IMG/VR virus record: IMGVR_UViG_3300021962_000272
Coordinates: 1 to 37,879 of that record
DNA length: 37,879 bases
From: a virus
Strand: one strand, 5' to 3'
The notes beneath the pieces are model-generated. The model saw nothing but the letters and a program-made list of their open reading frames with translations, did no database searches and had not been told where the DNA came from. Positions within the stretch are counted from its first letter, which is position 1. The number at the start of each line of letters is the position of its first letter. Shown piece by piece: positions 7,758-15,686 of this stretch. Position numbers and translations under genes: made by a program.

Positions 7758-7948
7758 TAGACGCTCCAGATCAAAAGGATCATGACAACAGGAAGCGCAA
7801 TAGCATGAAACGCCAGAAGCGAACGACCAGCCCACATAAGCCATTTGTTAGTCGCAATCTCACTTCGAAACACAATACCGAAAACAGCAGTGCAAACGCC
7901 AGTCACGACCAAGGTTAGGATAAGTTGCAAGCATTGAATTGGTGTCAT
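7757..7948 (-). CDS. small two-helix membrane protein
   Basis: 63 aa with two hydrophobic helices (about residues 5-26 and 37-62) separated by a short charged loop (RSEIATNK). The topology is like a class II holin, but no lysin gene lies nearby, so function is open. It starts 2 nt downstream of the RNase H stop codon and is joined to the next gene by a TAATG junction. Confidence 0.6.
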   Translation of the reverse strand: MTPIQCLQLILTLVVTGVCTAVFGIVFRSEIATNKWLMWAGRSLLAFHAIALPVVMILLIWSV

Positions 7949-7949
7949 A

Positions 7950-8810
7950 TCAAAACTCCGAGATAGCTTCCGTCAGCTGACGCAGACGATGTTCGATGAA
8001 ATAGTTGAAGATCTTGCTGCGGGGATTACGATTATATGTAGCATAAGTTTCAACGATCTGTTTCTGAAGGTCATCAGGAATGCAGTCAAGATCAACCATC
8101 ATCTTGTTACGATGATAGTTGCGTAGCATTTCACCCTGACAGTAGTCTTCGGGTTGCATGAGCGTCCACTCTTCCAGCTTCTTCTTAGGAAGCGGCTTCT
8201 GTCGACCGCCAGAAACGAATGTGTCGTCAGCAGACAAGAAGTTAGGAACGCCGTCACCGCTGTCGCCTTGCAAAATGTGATACTGCTTGAAACGCTCTGG
8301 ATTCACATCAGGCGTGATGAACTTCTTAGCGATAGGTGAGAACTGATTAACATTATCATACTTCTGCAGCTGGGCGAAGTCTTTGTCTCCAGACACAATA
8401 AGAATCTTCTGAGTAACTACGCCATGCTGACCGTGAGCATGACACAACGCACCGATGATATCATCAGCTTCTGCGCCTTCAAAGCGCAAAACAGGATACG
8501 GCATATTATCAACAATCTCTTCACGAATCTTGTGAAGTGAATCAAAAATCAATGACCAGTCATGACCCGACTTATCGCGTGACTTCTTACGACCAGCTTT
8601 GTAATGAGGAAAGACCTGACGACGCCAGTATGACGGTCCGTCAGCACAGATAACCAGCTCACCATACTCAGCGCCGAACTTGCGTTTGTATAGACGCAAA
8701 CTCGACAGAACCATGTGGCGAACCATATCTTCGTCGAGCTTGCTTTCATTGTTAGCCAATTGCATCATGATGTTTGAGATCATAACTTGGCTGAAATCCA
8801 CGAGAATCAT
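7950..8810 (-). CDS. rnh: T4-type RNase H (5'-3' exonuclease/flap nuclease)
   Basis: 286 aa FEN-superfamily nuclease that removes RNA primers from lagging-strand fragments. It follows T4 RNase H along its length: ILVDFSQVMIS at the N-terminus, YWRRQVFPHYKAGRKKSR, the acidic EGAEADDIIGAL, VSGDKDFAQLQKY, NVNQFSPIAKK, the GDSGDGVPN helix-hairpin-helix region, the CIPDDLQ...Y block and the ISEF end (T4 ends INEF). I take the ATG at 8810 because GGAG lies 6 nt upstream; an ATG at 8822 lies in front of that SD. A TTGACA-17-TATGAT promoter (8834-8862) stands directly upstream. Confidence 0.93.
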   Translation of the reverse strand: MILVDFSQVMISNIMMQLANNESKLDEDMVRHMVLSSLRLYKRKFGAEYGELVICADGPSYWRRQVFPHYKAGRKKSRDKSGHDWSLIFDSLHKIREEIVDNMPYPVLRFEGAEADDIIGALCHAHGQHGVVTQKILIVSGDKDFAQLQKYDNVNQFSPIAKKFITPDVNPERFKQYHILQGDSGDGVPNFLSADDTFVSGGRQKPLPKKKLEEWTLMQPEDYCQGEMLRNYHRNKMMVDLDCIPDDLQKQIVETYATYNRNPRSKIFNYFIEHRLRQLTEAISEF

Positions 8811-8833
8811 AACGAACTCCATTGCATGATGAT

Positions 8834-8862
8834 ATCATATATCATTCATGCGTAATTGTCAA
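8834..8862 (-). promoter_or_regulatory. sigma70-type promoter of rnh
   Basis: Minus strand TTGACA, 17 bp, TATGAT, ending about 24 nt before the rnh ATG at 8810. Confidence 0.85.
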
Positions 8863-9215
8863 GCAGGATCGAACTCATCGTCGTCGTTATCAGCTTCCGC
8901 CAATGTCTTGACAGTATGCTCTACGACTTCTTGGAACGGATGATTCAAGCCCATAGTCATGAGCAACGTTGAGCGCAAGGCTTCTACTGTAAAGCCATAG
9001 TGCTTATCGAACTGTTTATTGAATACGTCAAAGCCTTGCTGCGCCAACTTGTTGGCAATATGTGCAGCGTAGGCTTCGACGACTTCATCGACGTATGCGC
9101 GCTTTGTGGCTTCACGAGCAACTTCATCATCTTCTGATAAGATGAGTCTAGAGTTCTTTTTAGGGAACATCACGACGTTGTTATTTGATTGCCCTGAGGA
9201 TGACGGTGAACTCAT
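8859..9215 (-). CDS. conserved phage protein, start uncertain
   Basis: About 118 aa from the ATG at 9215 (MSSPSSSGQSNNN), overlapping the upstream gene by 35 nt; ATGs at 9227 and 9170 are alternatives and none has a convincing Shine-Dalgarno sequence. The N-terminus is low-complexity, followed by VVMFPKKNSR, a helical middle (VVEAYAAHIANKLAQQGFDV) and an acidic tail (EADNDDDEFDPA). The 'FPK' entry is seen in small conserved T4-like phage proteins of unknown function. Its stop codon lies inside the -35 region of the rnh promoter. Confidence 0.6.
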   Translation of the reverse strand: MSSPSSSGQSNNNVVMFPKKNSRLILSEDDEVAREATKRAYVDEVVEAYAAHIANKLAQQGFDVFNKQFDKHYGFTVEALRSTLLMTMGLNHPFQEVVEHTVKTLAEADNDDDEFDPA

Positions 9216-10320
9216 TGATGCGTCCATTAGGTTGAGCTTCTTTGGTCTTGAGACCGTTGAATGCACGTTCTGCAGCTTTAGATGTGCTTCCCGTGATGCT
9301 AGGAAGAATGTCTGCTGGCTTACGCAGCTTCTTCTGCTTTGAACTCTCTGCTACGTTTTGCAGAGTCGTTCCTTTTACACTAAGCCCTTCGTCGGAAACA
9401 TAGTGAGTGAGGATATTGTATTTAGTGTTGAACACCCAGAGTTCTTTTGAGCCAACGATCTTGCTGGGATCAATAGAAACGATCTTGAGATTCGTATCTT
9501 CCTTCTGGAACTTGATCTTCGATACGATCTTATCAGCAGACTTAGGTTTCGTCTTACGAGGCTTGCGCACAACCGACTTACGATTGTTAGACACAAGAGC
9601 TTCGCAGTCACTGATGATACCAGAGAACAGAGCGATACGTTCCTTGAGCTGCTTCTTGTTCAGATGACGGAACGCATACTTGAGGTCAGCGTCCTTGGTC
9701 TTTTCTACTTCCTGAAGCTCTTCCAACCAAGGACGATAGTATTCTGCAATCGCCTTAGCCTGTGCTGGCTTGACTTGCTTCGTGTCCTTGAGATACGAAT
9801 AGAACCCTTCGAATGATTCTTCGTTGTCGATCATGTGCTCAATGTCAGCAATGATATCGCCAGCAGGATTCTTGTCGAATGTCGGAATGTTGAGCTTCGC
9901 TGCAAGTGCAGCCTTTTCTGCTTTCTCGACCTCAACGCCTTGCTCGACAGTCTTGACGAGATATGCTTCAAGTTTGTTCTGGAGCTTTTCGTGCTGCAGA
10001 CCCATAGAGAGCATGCGCGCAACATTACACATCGTTTGATTGAGCTTGACGTCAGTGATACGACCAATCATAGAGACCGCAGCTTTGGACATACCCTGCT
10101 CGGTCATGTATTCTGTCAGATATCGACGACCATCCTTCGACTCAAAGAAGTAATTATACCAGTTCAGCGCCTTACCGACGCGAGACTCTATCTCATCTTC
10201 ATTCAGGAACTCTTGATCGTCCCATGAAGGCTCTTCGCCAAAATGCTTGGCGTCGAGCCCACGAGGAGTGATGACTCGACGCTTCTTCGGTGGAGCAGCC
10301 TTCAGCAGATTCTTAGCCAT
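9181..10320 (-). CDS. large conserved phage protein, function unknown
   Basis: 379 aa, basic (KKRRVITPRG near the N-terminus, RKPRKTKPKSADK near 255-267), helical in the first two thirds, with a mixed alpha/beta C-terminal part holding ELWVFNTKYNILTHYVS and the end RINEFTVILRAIK. These blocks recur in uncharacterised proteins of T4-like marine phages. The Lys/Arg-rich stretches suggest nucleic-acid contact. Driven by its own sigma70-type promoter (10345-10373), about 25 nt upstream of the start. Confidence 0.65.
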   Translation of the reverse strand: MAKNLLKAAPPKKRRVITPRGLDAKHFGEEPSWDDQEFLNEDEIESRVGKALNWYNYFFESKDGRRYLTEYMTEQGMSKAAVSMIGRITDVKLNQTMCNVARMLSMGLQHEKLQNKLEAYLVKTVEQGVEVEKAEKAALAAKLNIPTFDKNPAGDIIADIEHMIDNEESFEGFYSYLKDTKQVKPAQAKAIAEYYRPWLEELQEVEKTKDADLKYAFRHLNKKQLKERIALFSGIISDCEALVSNNRKSVVRKPRKTKPKSADKIVSKIKFQKEDTNLKIVSIDPSKIVGSKELWVFNTKYNILTHYVSDEGLSVKGTTLQNVAESSKQKKLRKPADILPSITGSTSKAAERAFNGLKTKEAQPNGRINEFTVILRAIK

Positions 10321-10344
10321 GAGTTGTTCCTTTCACTATGACTA

Positions 10345-10373
10345 ATCATACCACAGTCGGTCGTGGTTGTCAA
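10345..10373 (-). promoter_or_regulatory. sigma70-type promoter
   Basis: Minus strand TTGACA, 17 bp, TATGAT, in the gap between the GT4 gene and the 379-aa gene. Confidence 0.82.
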
Positions 10374-11368
10374 GGCCTTCTAGCCATAGAACCGAGGAAA
10401 TCTTTCCATTGATTGGCTCTCACGTCCCAGCTATAGAAGTTGTCGAAATACATTTTCTGATAGCCAAGGCGTTCTTGATTGAAGTCCGCCCAATAGTCTT
10501 TGATGACCATAGCCAAGACGCCAGCAAACATATTGGCATGCTTGTTATTGTTTTCGTTCCATGGATACATGATGCCAAAGTTCGCACATGTTTCGGGAAG
10601 AGCAGCCAAAGTCGGGCAAACAACATTGCAGCCAGCGCTCATAGCCTCGATGACTGAAATGCCAGACGTTTCAGGCCAGATGCTAGGATACGCATACACG
10701 TGCGCCTTCTTAAGAGCTTCACGGATCACAGAGTTTGGCTGGAATCCATGATACGTCATGTGCCCATGGCGCTTGATTCGTTCGAACAATTCTAAATATG
10801 GCTGATCACGCTGCTCCCAGCCATAGATCTTGAACGACGAATAGACGTCAAGATGAAAATCAAAACCGTGATTGGCTAGCGCCTCTACGACAGGAACCAA
10901 AAGCTCTAGACCACGATGAGGCGTTGTATGATAGATTAGATTGATACGCCCTTTAGGCTTCTCATGCTTTTCGATAGGAACGATTGCATTCTGTAGAACG
11001 ATGCCCTTATCGTATGGGACGTTAAGACCTAGATTGTAAGTCGATTGCTGATAGTGAGATACAAATACGAGCTTCTCGAATCGTTCTAAGCTCTTAGGAT
11101 CTTTCAGATGTTGTGATTCAGGATCATCCCAAGTGTCATGAAGCCACAAAATGTTCTTCTTGTTTGGATCAATACTCTCATCACGCACGCGCGAACAGAT
11201 AATGTTGAAATCACTCAATAGGCTCGCAGGAATACGCTGACGAAGACCTGCTACCATTTGTTCGGTCCCGCCTTGAGAACCGATGTGTTCATATGTGCCG
11301 TTGTTGGCTGGACCAGGCGCCATCTGTTCAGAAGATGCCTTGAGTCCTGTGATGTTCAATTTAGTCAT
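10370..11368 (-). CDS. GT-B glycosyltransferase, family 4-like
   Basis: 332 aa. The C-terminal half carries the GT4 retaining signature WPETSGISVIEAMSAGC (about 235-251), where the first Glu contacts the nucleotide-sugar, followed by VVCPTLAALPE; the N-terminal half has a SQGGTEQMVAGL donor-side loop and ILWLHDTWD. GT4 enzymes move sugars from NDP-sugars to lipids, polysaccharides or, in some phages, hydroxymethylated DNA bases. With a TET/JBP oxygenase in the same phage, glucosylation of hydroxymethyl-pyrimidine is one possible job; cell-surface or structural-protein glycosylation is the other. The ATG at 11368 overlaps the upstream gene by 8 nt after AAAGG. Confidence 0.8.
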   Translation of the reverse strand: MTKLNITGLKASSEQMAPGPANNGTYEHIGSQGGTEQMVAGLRQRIPASLLSDFNIICSRVRDESIDPNKKNILWLHDTWDDPESQHLKDPKSLERFEKLVFVSHYQQSTYNLGLNVPYDKGIVLQNAIVPIEKHEKPKGRINLIYHTTPHRGLELLVPVVEALANHGFDFHLDVYSSFKIYGWEQRDQPYLELFERIKRHGHMTYHGFQPNSVIREALKKAHVYAYPSIWPETSGISVIEAMSAGCNVVCPTLAALPETCANFGIMYPWNENNNKHANMFAGVLAMVIKDYWADFNQERLGYQKMYFDNFYSWDVRANQWKDFLGSMARRP

Positions 11369-11612
11369 TGACTACCTTTACAGAAATGATTGAATCCAAG
11401 CGGAAGGAACGCCATCCGTTATTATCTATATCCCAAACACAAAGCACGTCTGGATTATCCTTCGTAACTGTTTCAGCGTCTTCCATCATCGGAGGCAGAT
11501 ATCTTTCCTCAAGCGAGCAGTTCATTACACGCCCAGTCCCATCCTTCTTGATGAAAGACACTTCCAACTTGCCATTGCGAAGCAGTTCACTCAGATCATT
11601 CTTAGTCCACAT
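11361..11612 (-). CDS. SH3-barrel DUF2693/WYL_2-like protein
   Basis: 83 aa from the ATG at 11612 (MWTKNDLSELL), with GAGGAAAG upstream. The pattern LEVSFIKKDGTGRVMNCSLE...VLCVWDIDNNGWRSFRLDSI matches the small Sm/SH3-like beta-barrel family DUF2693 (WYL_2) of T4-like phages, of unknown function. Overlaps the preceding gene by 11 nt and the glycosyltransferase by 8 nt. Confidence 0.75.
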   Translation of the reverse strand: MWTKNDLSELLRNGKLEVSFIKKDGTGRVMNCSLEERYLPPMMEDAETVTKDNPDVLCVWDIDNNGWRSFRLDSIISVKVVND

Positions 11613-11877
11613 CTTTGCTTTCCTCATTTTCAAGATATTCATAGTATGCGTTGTCTAGATTTTCCAGAAACCCATCGAAGGCGTTTTCTGTTTCCCAATC
11701 AAGCTCATCTCCAAGCTCGTCGAGAGTCTTAGCAAGATACTTTTCTACTGATTCGTAGAACTGTCCAAAGTTATCGCTGCGTTTCAGCATCGTATGTATT
11801 TCTGAGAACTTACAGTCCATAAGAAAACTGCCACTGTAATTGTCAATGGCGTTTATCATGTAAGGCTTCCACGACAT
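11602..11877 (-). CDS. hypothetical acidic protein
   Basis: 91 aa, strongly acidic in the C-terminal half (LDELGDELDWETENAFDGFLENLDNA), probably helical. Its first codon overlaps the stop of the preceding gene and it runs into the DUF2693 gene. No family recognised. Confidence 0.6.
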   Translation of the reverse strand: MSWKPYMINAIDNYSGSFLMDCKFSEIHTMLKRSDNFGQFYESVEKYLAKTLDELGDELDWETENAFDGFLENLDNAYYEYLENEESKDVD

Positions 11878-12269
11878 CAGATCTTCCTTCCGATATACTT
11901 AGCATCAGTTTGGTCGGTGATATATTGAACAGCTCCCTTATTATACGCAGGAGCGACACGCATAGCCTTCTCTTCAATAGCACGAACTGTCTCAGGCTTT
12001 TCCTGACAGTCACGTTTCCACTTGTGCTCAGTGCGGATATCACGCTTTGCAGCTACACCGCCAGGAATGGTATTAGACAGCGGAGCAGCATTAGAGTCTA
12101 CAGTGAGTGAGTATGAGAACTTCTTAGTAGTCTTGGATGGCTTACGATAACCAACCTTAGCAAGAAGCTCTTGAGTAAGGCGCTGAGACTCAATCATAGA
12201 CTGAGTTGGCTTACGAGCCTTGCGCTTACGAGTGTTGTTCATAGTGTAGTAGGCGGGAAGAATAGCCAT
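11877..12269 (-). CDS. conserved basic phage protein
   Basis: 130 aa, basic N-terminus (NNTRKRKARKPTQSMIESQRL), central VGYRKPSKTTKKFSYSL, C-terminal RTEHKWKRDCQEKPETV and an IGRKI end. The pattern is familiar from uncharacterised T4-like phage proteins. The ATG at 12269 follows GAGGGG. It is the first gene after a strong promoter (12294-12322) and probably leads the transcript into the DUF2693 and glycosyltransferase genes. Confidence 0.65.
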   Translation of the reverse strand: MAILPAYYTMNNTRKRKARKPTQSMIESQRLTQELLAKVGYRKPSKTTKKFSYSLTVDSNAAPLSNTIPGGVAAKRDIRTEHKWKRDCQEKPETVRAIEEKAMRVAPAYNKGAVQYITDQTDAKYIGRKI

Positions 12270-12293
12270 AGTTGACCCCTCATAACAATATTC

Positions 12294-12322
12294 ATTATAT
12301 GGCCAAATTACACGATTGTCAA
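12294..12322 (-). promoter_or_regulatory. sigma70-type promoter
   Basis: Minus strand TTGACA, 17 bp, TATAAT, consensus at both boxes, about 25 nt before the ATG at 12269. Confidence 0.85.
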
Positions 12323-13768
12323 GACTTTTCTTCTATATTCTTCAATCTTTTGCCTAGTTTTTTCGAAATGGGCGTAATCCCAATGTTTCGTTCCATTTCT
12401 TGCCATGAATACAATTTTTTCTGGGCTGAATCCAAGATTGCCGATCATAGCCATGTTATGGGCTGTGATGTAAGTTTTTTGATTGGCATAATCATTGAAC
12501 TCATTGGCTAAGTTTCTCGCACGAACAGAATCAGTCCAAGGGCTTTGCCAAGTAATGTCGTTCTGAATCTTGTAATCTTTGAACGGATGATTCCTGCTCT
12601 TGTTGATATCGTTTTTGTTATCGTTATCTAACATGATGGCAAGTAGGGTGTATTTGAACGTATCTACGAGATGTCGTCCCTCTTTCGAAATGAAAAACTC
12701 AAACGTCTCGCGAGCTTGTTCGTCTGTTTCTGTCGGTAGTCCAGTGATCATCATTGCTGAAACGACAGCAGATTCTCCCCACGATCCCCTACACATTCTG
12801 AGCGTATCTTTGAGCCGTTCACCGTCTGTCATCTTACCGATGTATCGACCAACGCTAGGCGTAAACGATTCAACACCCATGATAGCACCAATCATACCAG
12901 AGTCGCGAATGAGATCCGCTTGTTCTTTGCTCTTGATAGTATCGAGACGAACGTATCCAGCCCATTTGAAGTCGATGCCAGTTTCATCTTTGATACGAAC
13001 AAGCATACGCATCTTTTCCATATAATCGTTAGAGATGTTATCCGTCAGATTATACATTCGAGTTCCGAAGTTCTCATAGTTCGACACGATTTCACGTTTC
13101 AGTGAATCGTAGTCGCGCATATACTCATGCTTCTTTTTACCCAGAGATCCGAAGTTGCAGAAGTGACAGCTGAACACACAACCAGACGCGATCTCGAAAT
13201 AGAGAGTTTCGTTTGGATTGATTACATCTTCTTTCGTAGGATTCGTCGATATATCGCTGTAGTCTTCGATAGGATCACTCTGAGCAATCTTATCTATTGT
13301 TTCACCATTCAGAACTTTCTTAATAGTGTTTGCGCCGCTACCAATAATGAAGTGATCGACGAATGGCATGAGTGTGGGGAATCCCCATTCCTTGTTCAGG
13401 AACTTTCGTGGCTCCACTTCCCACCCACCAATCATCACTTTGAGATTATGCTTCTTCTTAGCACAAAGGACGACATAGAGAATCTTCTTGAAGATATCGA
13501 CTCCGTCTTTCGTTTTCCCCCAGCCTGGTGGCTTGATATAGTTTTCGTTATCGTCTCGCGCGAGGAAAGACGTGCTAATGCAAACGACTTTGCCCTGTTT
13601 AGAAGCAAAGTCGTCTATGATCTGTTCTAGTTCTTCGTCGGTGAAATGAATGAAGTGATGGATCTGTCTGATCACAAATCCATCTTTTCTCAATTCATTG
13701 GCTAGTCGCAGTGAAGATGCGTTCTTGATAAATCCATCAAAGAAGTCTGAGAAGATAAGAACATCCAT
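12308..13768 (-). CDS. B12-binding-type radical SAM protein
   Basis: 486 aa from the ATG at 13768, which shares its A with the upstream TGA. The N-terminal 170 residues resemble a cobalamin-binding Rossmann domain (DVLIFSDFF, VVCISTSFLA, VMIGGWEVE, FIIGSG). The radical SAM core has the [4Fe-4S] motif ASGCVFSCHFCNFG (Cys 197, 201, 204) followed by LTDNISNDY and GVESFTPSVGRYIGK. B12-dependent radical SAM enzymes methylate inert carbons or build tailored metabolites; the substrate here is unknown. The upstream gene is an RNase H-like protein. Phages seldom carry this class. Confidence 0.85.
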   Translation of the reverse strand: MDVLIFSDFFDGFIKNASSLRLANELRKDGFVIRQIHHFIHFTDEELEQIIDDFASKQGKVVCISTSFLARDDNENYIKPPGWGKTKDGVDIFKKILYVVLCAKKKHNLKVMIGGWEVEPRKFLNKEWGFPTLMPFVDHFIIGSGANTIKKVLNGETIDKIAQSDPIEDYSDISTNPTKEDVINPNETLYFEIASGCVFSCHFCNFGSLGKKKHEYMRDYDSLKREIVSNYENFGTRMYNLTDNISNDYMEKMRMLVRIKDETGIDFKWAGYVRLDTIKSKEQADLIRDSGMIGAIMGVESFTPSVGRYIGKMTDGERLKDTLRMCRGSWGESAVVSAMMITGLPTETDEQARETFEFFISKEGRHLVDTFKYTLLAIMLDNDNKNDINKSRNHPFKDYKIQNDITWQSPWTDSVRARNLANEFNDYANQKTYITAHNMAMIGNLGFSPEKIVFMARNGTKHWDYAHFEKTRQKIEEYRRKVLTIV

Positions 13769-14244
13769 CAAGCTACAAGAATTTCTTTTAGCCTATCAGC
13801 AGCATAACTAGCAGCAAAAGCATCAGGTTTAACCCTAGGCACCACATTGCATGTCCCACGAATGTAGCCGACCGCTTGCTGAACCACACAACTGCTACCG
13901 TGAATGATATCAGGATTAATATCCAGATGAACTTCGCAATGACGATCACCAATGGATTCGATGAGATCCATGTAAAGCTGGGCAACTTTATACACCTCGT
14001 TCATTAGGCGATAAGCAGGACGATCCATGCGCTGATCGTAGTCGCGCTCTGTTTCGCAGCGACCAAAAACTTTACAGCCTTTCGATCCTTCGTAGTGGAT
14101 CACGACTGCGAGAGTGTAGTCAGCATACCACAGATTATCTTTGCCACAATATCTTTCACTGTCGGCTCCGATATAGATACAGGTGTTATCCGAAGTATTA
14201 CGAATGAATTCGCGCACTTCATCAAGAATCATGTTTTTCATCAT
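13768..14244 (-). CDS. RNase H-like DUF458 (YkuK-like) protein
   Basis: 158 aa. The order IYIGADSERY (strand with the first Asp), ADYTLAVVIHY, then EVHLDINPD and a C-terminal KPDAFAASYAADRL match the DUF458/YkuK RNase H-like family, in which acidic residues line an RNase H-type site. The first start is ATG at 14244; ATGs at 14241 and 14229 are also possible and no strong SD is visible. It diverges from the plus-strand gene with about 14 bp between starts. Confidence 0.75.
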   Translation of the reverse strand: MMKNMILDEVREFIRNTSDNTCIYIGADSERYCGKDNLWYADYTLAVVIHYEGSKGCKVFGRCETERDYDQRMDRPAYRLMNEVYKVAQLYMDLIESIGDRHCEVHLDINPDIIHGSSCVVQQAVGYIRGTCNVVPRVKPDAFAASYAADRLKEILVA

Positions 14245-14258
14245 TGCTATATAGTTCT

Positions 14259-15251
14259 ATGTTACATCACGGTGACTTTTTCGGAACGAAACATCCAATC
14301 GTTTGCTTGGCGATGAATGGCGTGTCCGATGCGAATTTAGCAATTGCTGTCAGTAAAGCTGGAGCAATGCCTAGTTTATCATTACCCAATTATATGAGAA
14401 ATAGAGGCAAAACGTTTCTAAAAGTTGATCTAGTGAAAGACGTTTCACGAATTTCATATTCTTCTGGATCAAACAATCTTCTGATCAGCTTAACAGAACG
14501 TCAGTTGTTCGATCACTATAATTTTCTGTATGCTTTATTCAAAAGCTATAATGTTACGCATATAGAAATGATCATTATGAGTAGATTAGATTCTCATTAT
14601 AACAGAAATGAAGATCAGGATTATATAAAGAAAATAAAAGATATTCAGAGTTTAGGTTTGAAGATCATAGTGAAGAGCATTTCGTTTCCGAACGACTCTC
14701 TGCATAGATTCAAAATAACAGAACCTATCATGGATGGTTTCCTGATAAAAGGATCAGAAGGAGCAGGAAAGGTAAGCAACATAACGTATGGTGACTCAGT
14801 CTCATTGATGGGTTTATCTGCGCTTGCTGTAAGTAGATATCCAAATAAAGCTATCATTCCTTCTGGTGGCATATCCACAGCAGAAGAAGTTAGGAACTAT
14901 TTGACTTTAGGATGCACAGCGGTAGGAATAGGGACGCTGTTTGCTCTTTCTGAAGAAAGTAAGGTCGCAAAAAACTCTAAACTGCAGATTATAGCCGACA
15001 ACAAAAGAAAACTAGAAAAGCTAGAATGCGAGGGGATAGTTCAAAATGCGTTCGTGTTCAAGAAGTTTGAAGGTGAAGACAACTCTAATCATTCTAATAG
15101 CTTGAAGTTAGGAACAGAAGGACTTGGTGGTCATCTGTTCGTCGGTAAAGGAATTTCTGAAGTAAACGAGATCCTACCTGTTGCTGAGATTGTTGATCGA
15201 CTTACCAAGTTCGATGTATCCTTGTCCAGTAGGGTGGATTCCGTCGTATGA
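14259..15251 (+). CDS. nitronate monooxygenase-like FMN TIM-barrel protein
   Basis: 330 aa from the ATG at 14259, the only protein gene on the plus strand. PIVCLAMNGVSDANLAIAVS at the N-terminus, the central DGFLIKGSEGAGK and the phosphate-binding IIPSGGISTAEEV...GCTAVGIGTLF fit the nitronate monooxygenase/2-nitropropane dioxygenase family (FMN, (beta/alpha)8), which oxidises alkyl nitronates; related barrels act as enoyl reductases. No ribosome site or sigma70 promoter is evident; the leader is at most a few bases from the divergent gene. The gene looks more AT-rich than its neighbours. Its last 78 nt overlap the SGNH hydrolase gene antisense. Orientation and composition suggest a recent insertion. 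Confidence 0.7.
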   Translation: MLHHGDFFGTKHPIVCLAMNGVSDANLAIAVSKAGAMPSLSLPNYMRNRGKTFLKVDLVKDVSRISYSSGSNNLLISLTERQLFDHYNFLYALFKSYNVTHIEMIIMSRLDSHYNRNEDQDYIKKIKDIQSLGLKIIVKSISFPNDSLHRFKITEPIMDGFLIKGSEGAGKVSNITYGDSVSLMGLSALAVSRYPNKAIIPSGGISTAEEVRNYLTLGCTAVGIGTLFALSEESKVAKNSKLQIIADNKRKLEKLECEGIVQNAFVFKKFEGEDNSNHSNSLKLGTEGLGGHLFVGKGISEVNEILPVAEIVDRLTKFDVSLSSRVDSVV

Positions 15252-15596
15252 CATCTTATTGATTTCTAATATCTTGTCTCTAAATTCATTAGCGATTTCT
15301 TTGATTATCACACGCTGAACTGGTTTCAAAGCTCGACTCGGCATCACCCACACAACCATATCTGCTTTGATCTTACTGCGAATGTCGTATAGACTTTCTG
15401 CAGTCGTATTTCTATGATCGTTGGAACCTAAACTGATCGCAACGACTTTATATGGTTTGTTAAATGTAGGATGACTCTGGTAGGATTTCAACCAATTCTG
15501 ACTTGTAATACCAACCTTAGCAATAACTGCGCAGTCGGGACGATATGTTCCAATCCCGACTGCGATACTATCACCAAGAATTAAACATTCTAGCAT
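15174..15596 (-). CDS. SGNH/GDSL-type hydrolase
   Basis: 140 aa, short for the family but with the key blocks: LILGDSIAVG (block I, nucleophile Ser 10), VAISLGSNDHR (block III, Asn) and SYDGIHPTGQGY (block V Asp-x-x-His). Such enzymes hydrolyse acyl esters of lipids, sugars or proteins. No signal peptide, so it probably acts in the cytoplasm or as a tail component. The stop is TAG; suppression would extend it by about 20 residues. The 3' end lies inside the oppositely oriented oxygenase gene. Confidence 0.82.
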   Translation of the reverse strand: MLECLILGDSIAVGIGTYRPDCAVIAKVGITSQNWLKSYQSHPTFNKPYKVVAISLGSNDHRNTTAESLYDIRSKIKADMVVWVMPSRALKPVQRVIIKEIANEFRDKILEINKMSYDGIHPTGQGYIELGKSINNLSNR

Positions 15597-15609
15597 GATA
15601 CACCTATAA

Positions 15610-15683
15610 TGGCACCAGTGGTAGGAGTCGAACCCACGCTCTCGGTTTTGGAGACCGATGTGCTACCGTAACACTTCACTGAT
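15610..15683 (-). tRNA. tRNA-Trp (CCA)
   Basis: 74 nt cloverleaf with encoded CCA: acceptor ATCAGTG/CACTGGT, anticodon loop CTCCAAA on stem TCGGT/ACCGA, 4-nt variable loop GAGC, T arm GTGGG/CCTAC. G73 fits Trp. Position 8 is A rather than the usual U. A sigma70-type promoter lies about 45 nt upstream (15726-15754), inside the neighbouring gene. Confidence 0.93.
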
Positions 15684-15686
15684 ATA

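Noticed and set aside
7757-7948. Calling the two small membrane genes holin and antiholin
   Set aside because: Only size and hydrophobicity support it and no endolysin is nearby.
11825-11853. TTGACA near 11850 as a promoter
   Set aside because: No acceptable -10 box at 16-18 bp.
15174-15176. Functional amber readthrough of the SGNH hydrolase
   Set aside because: The extension of about 20 residues is low in complexity, reads opposite another gene, and the hydrolase is complete before the stop. Chance is the simpler view.
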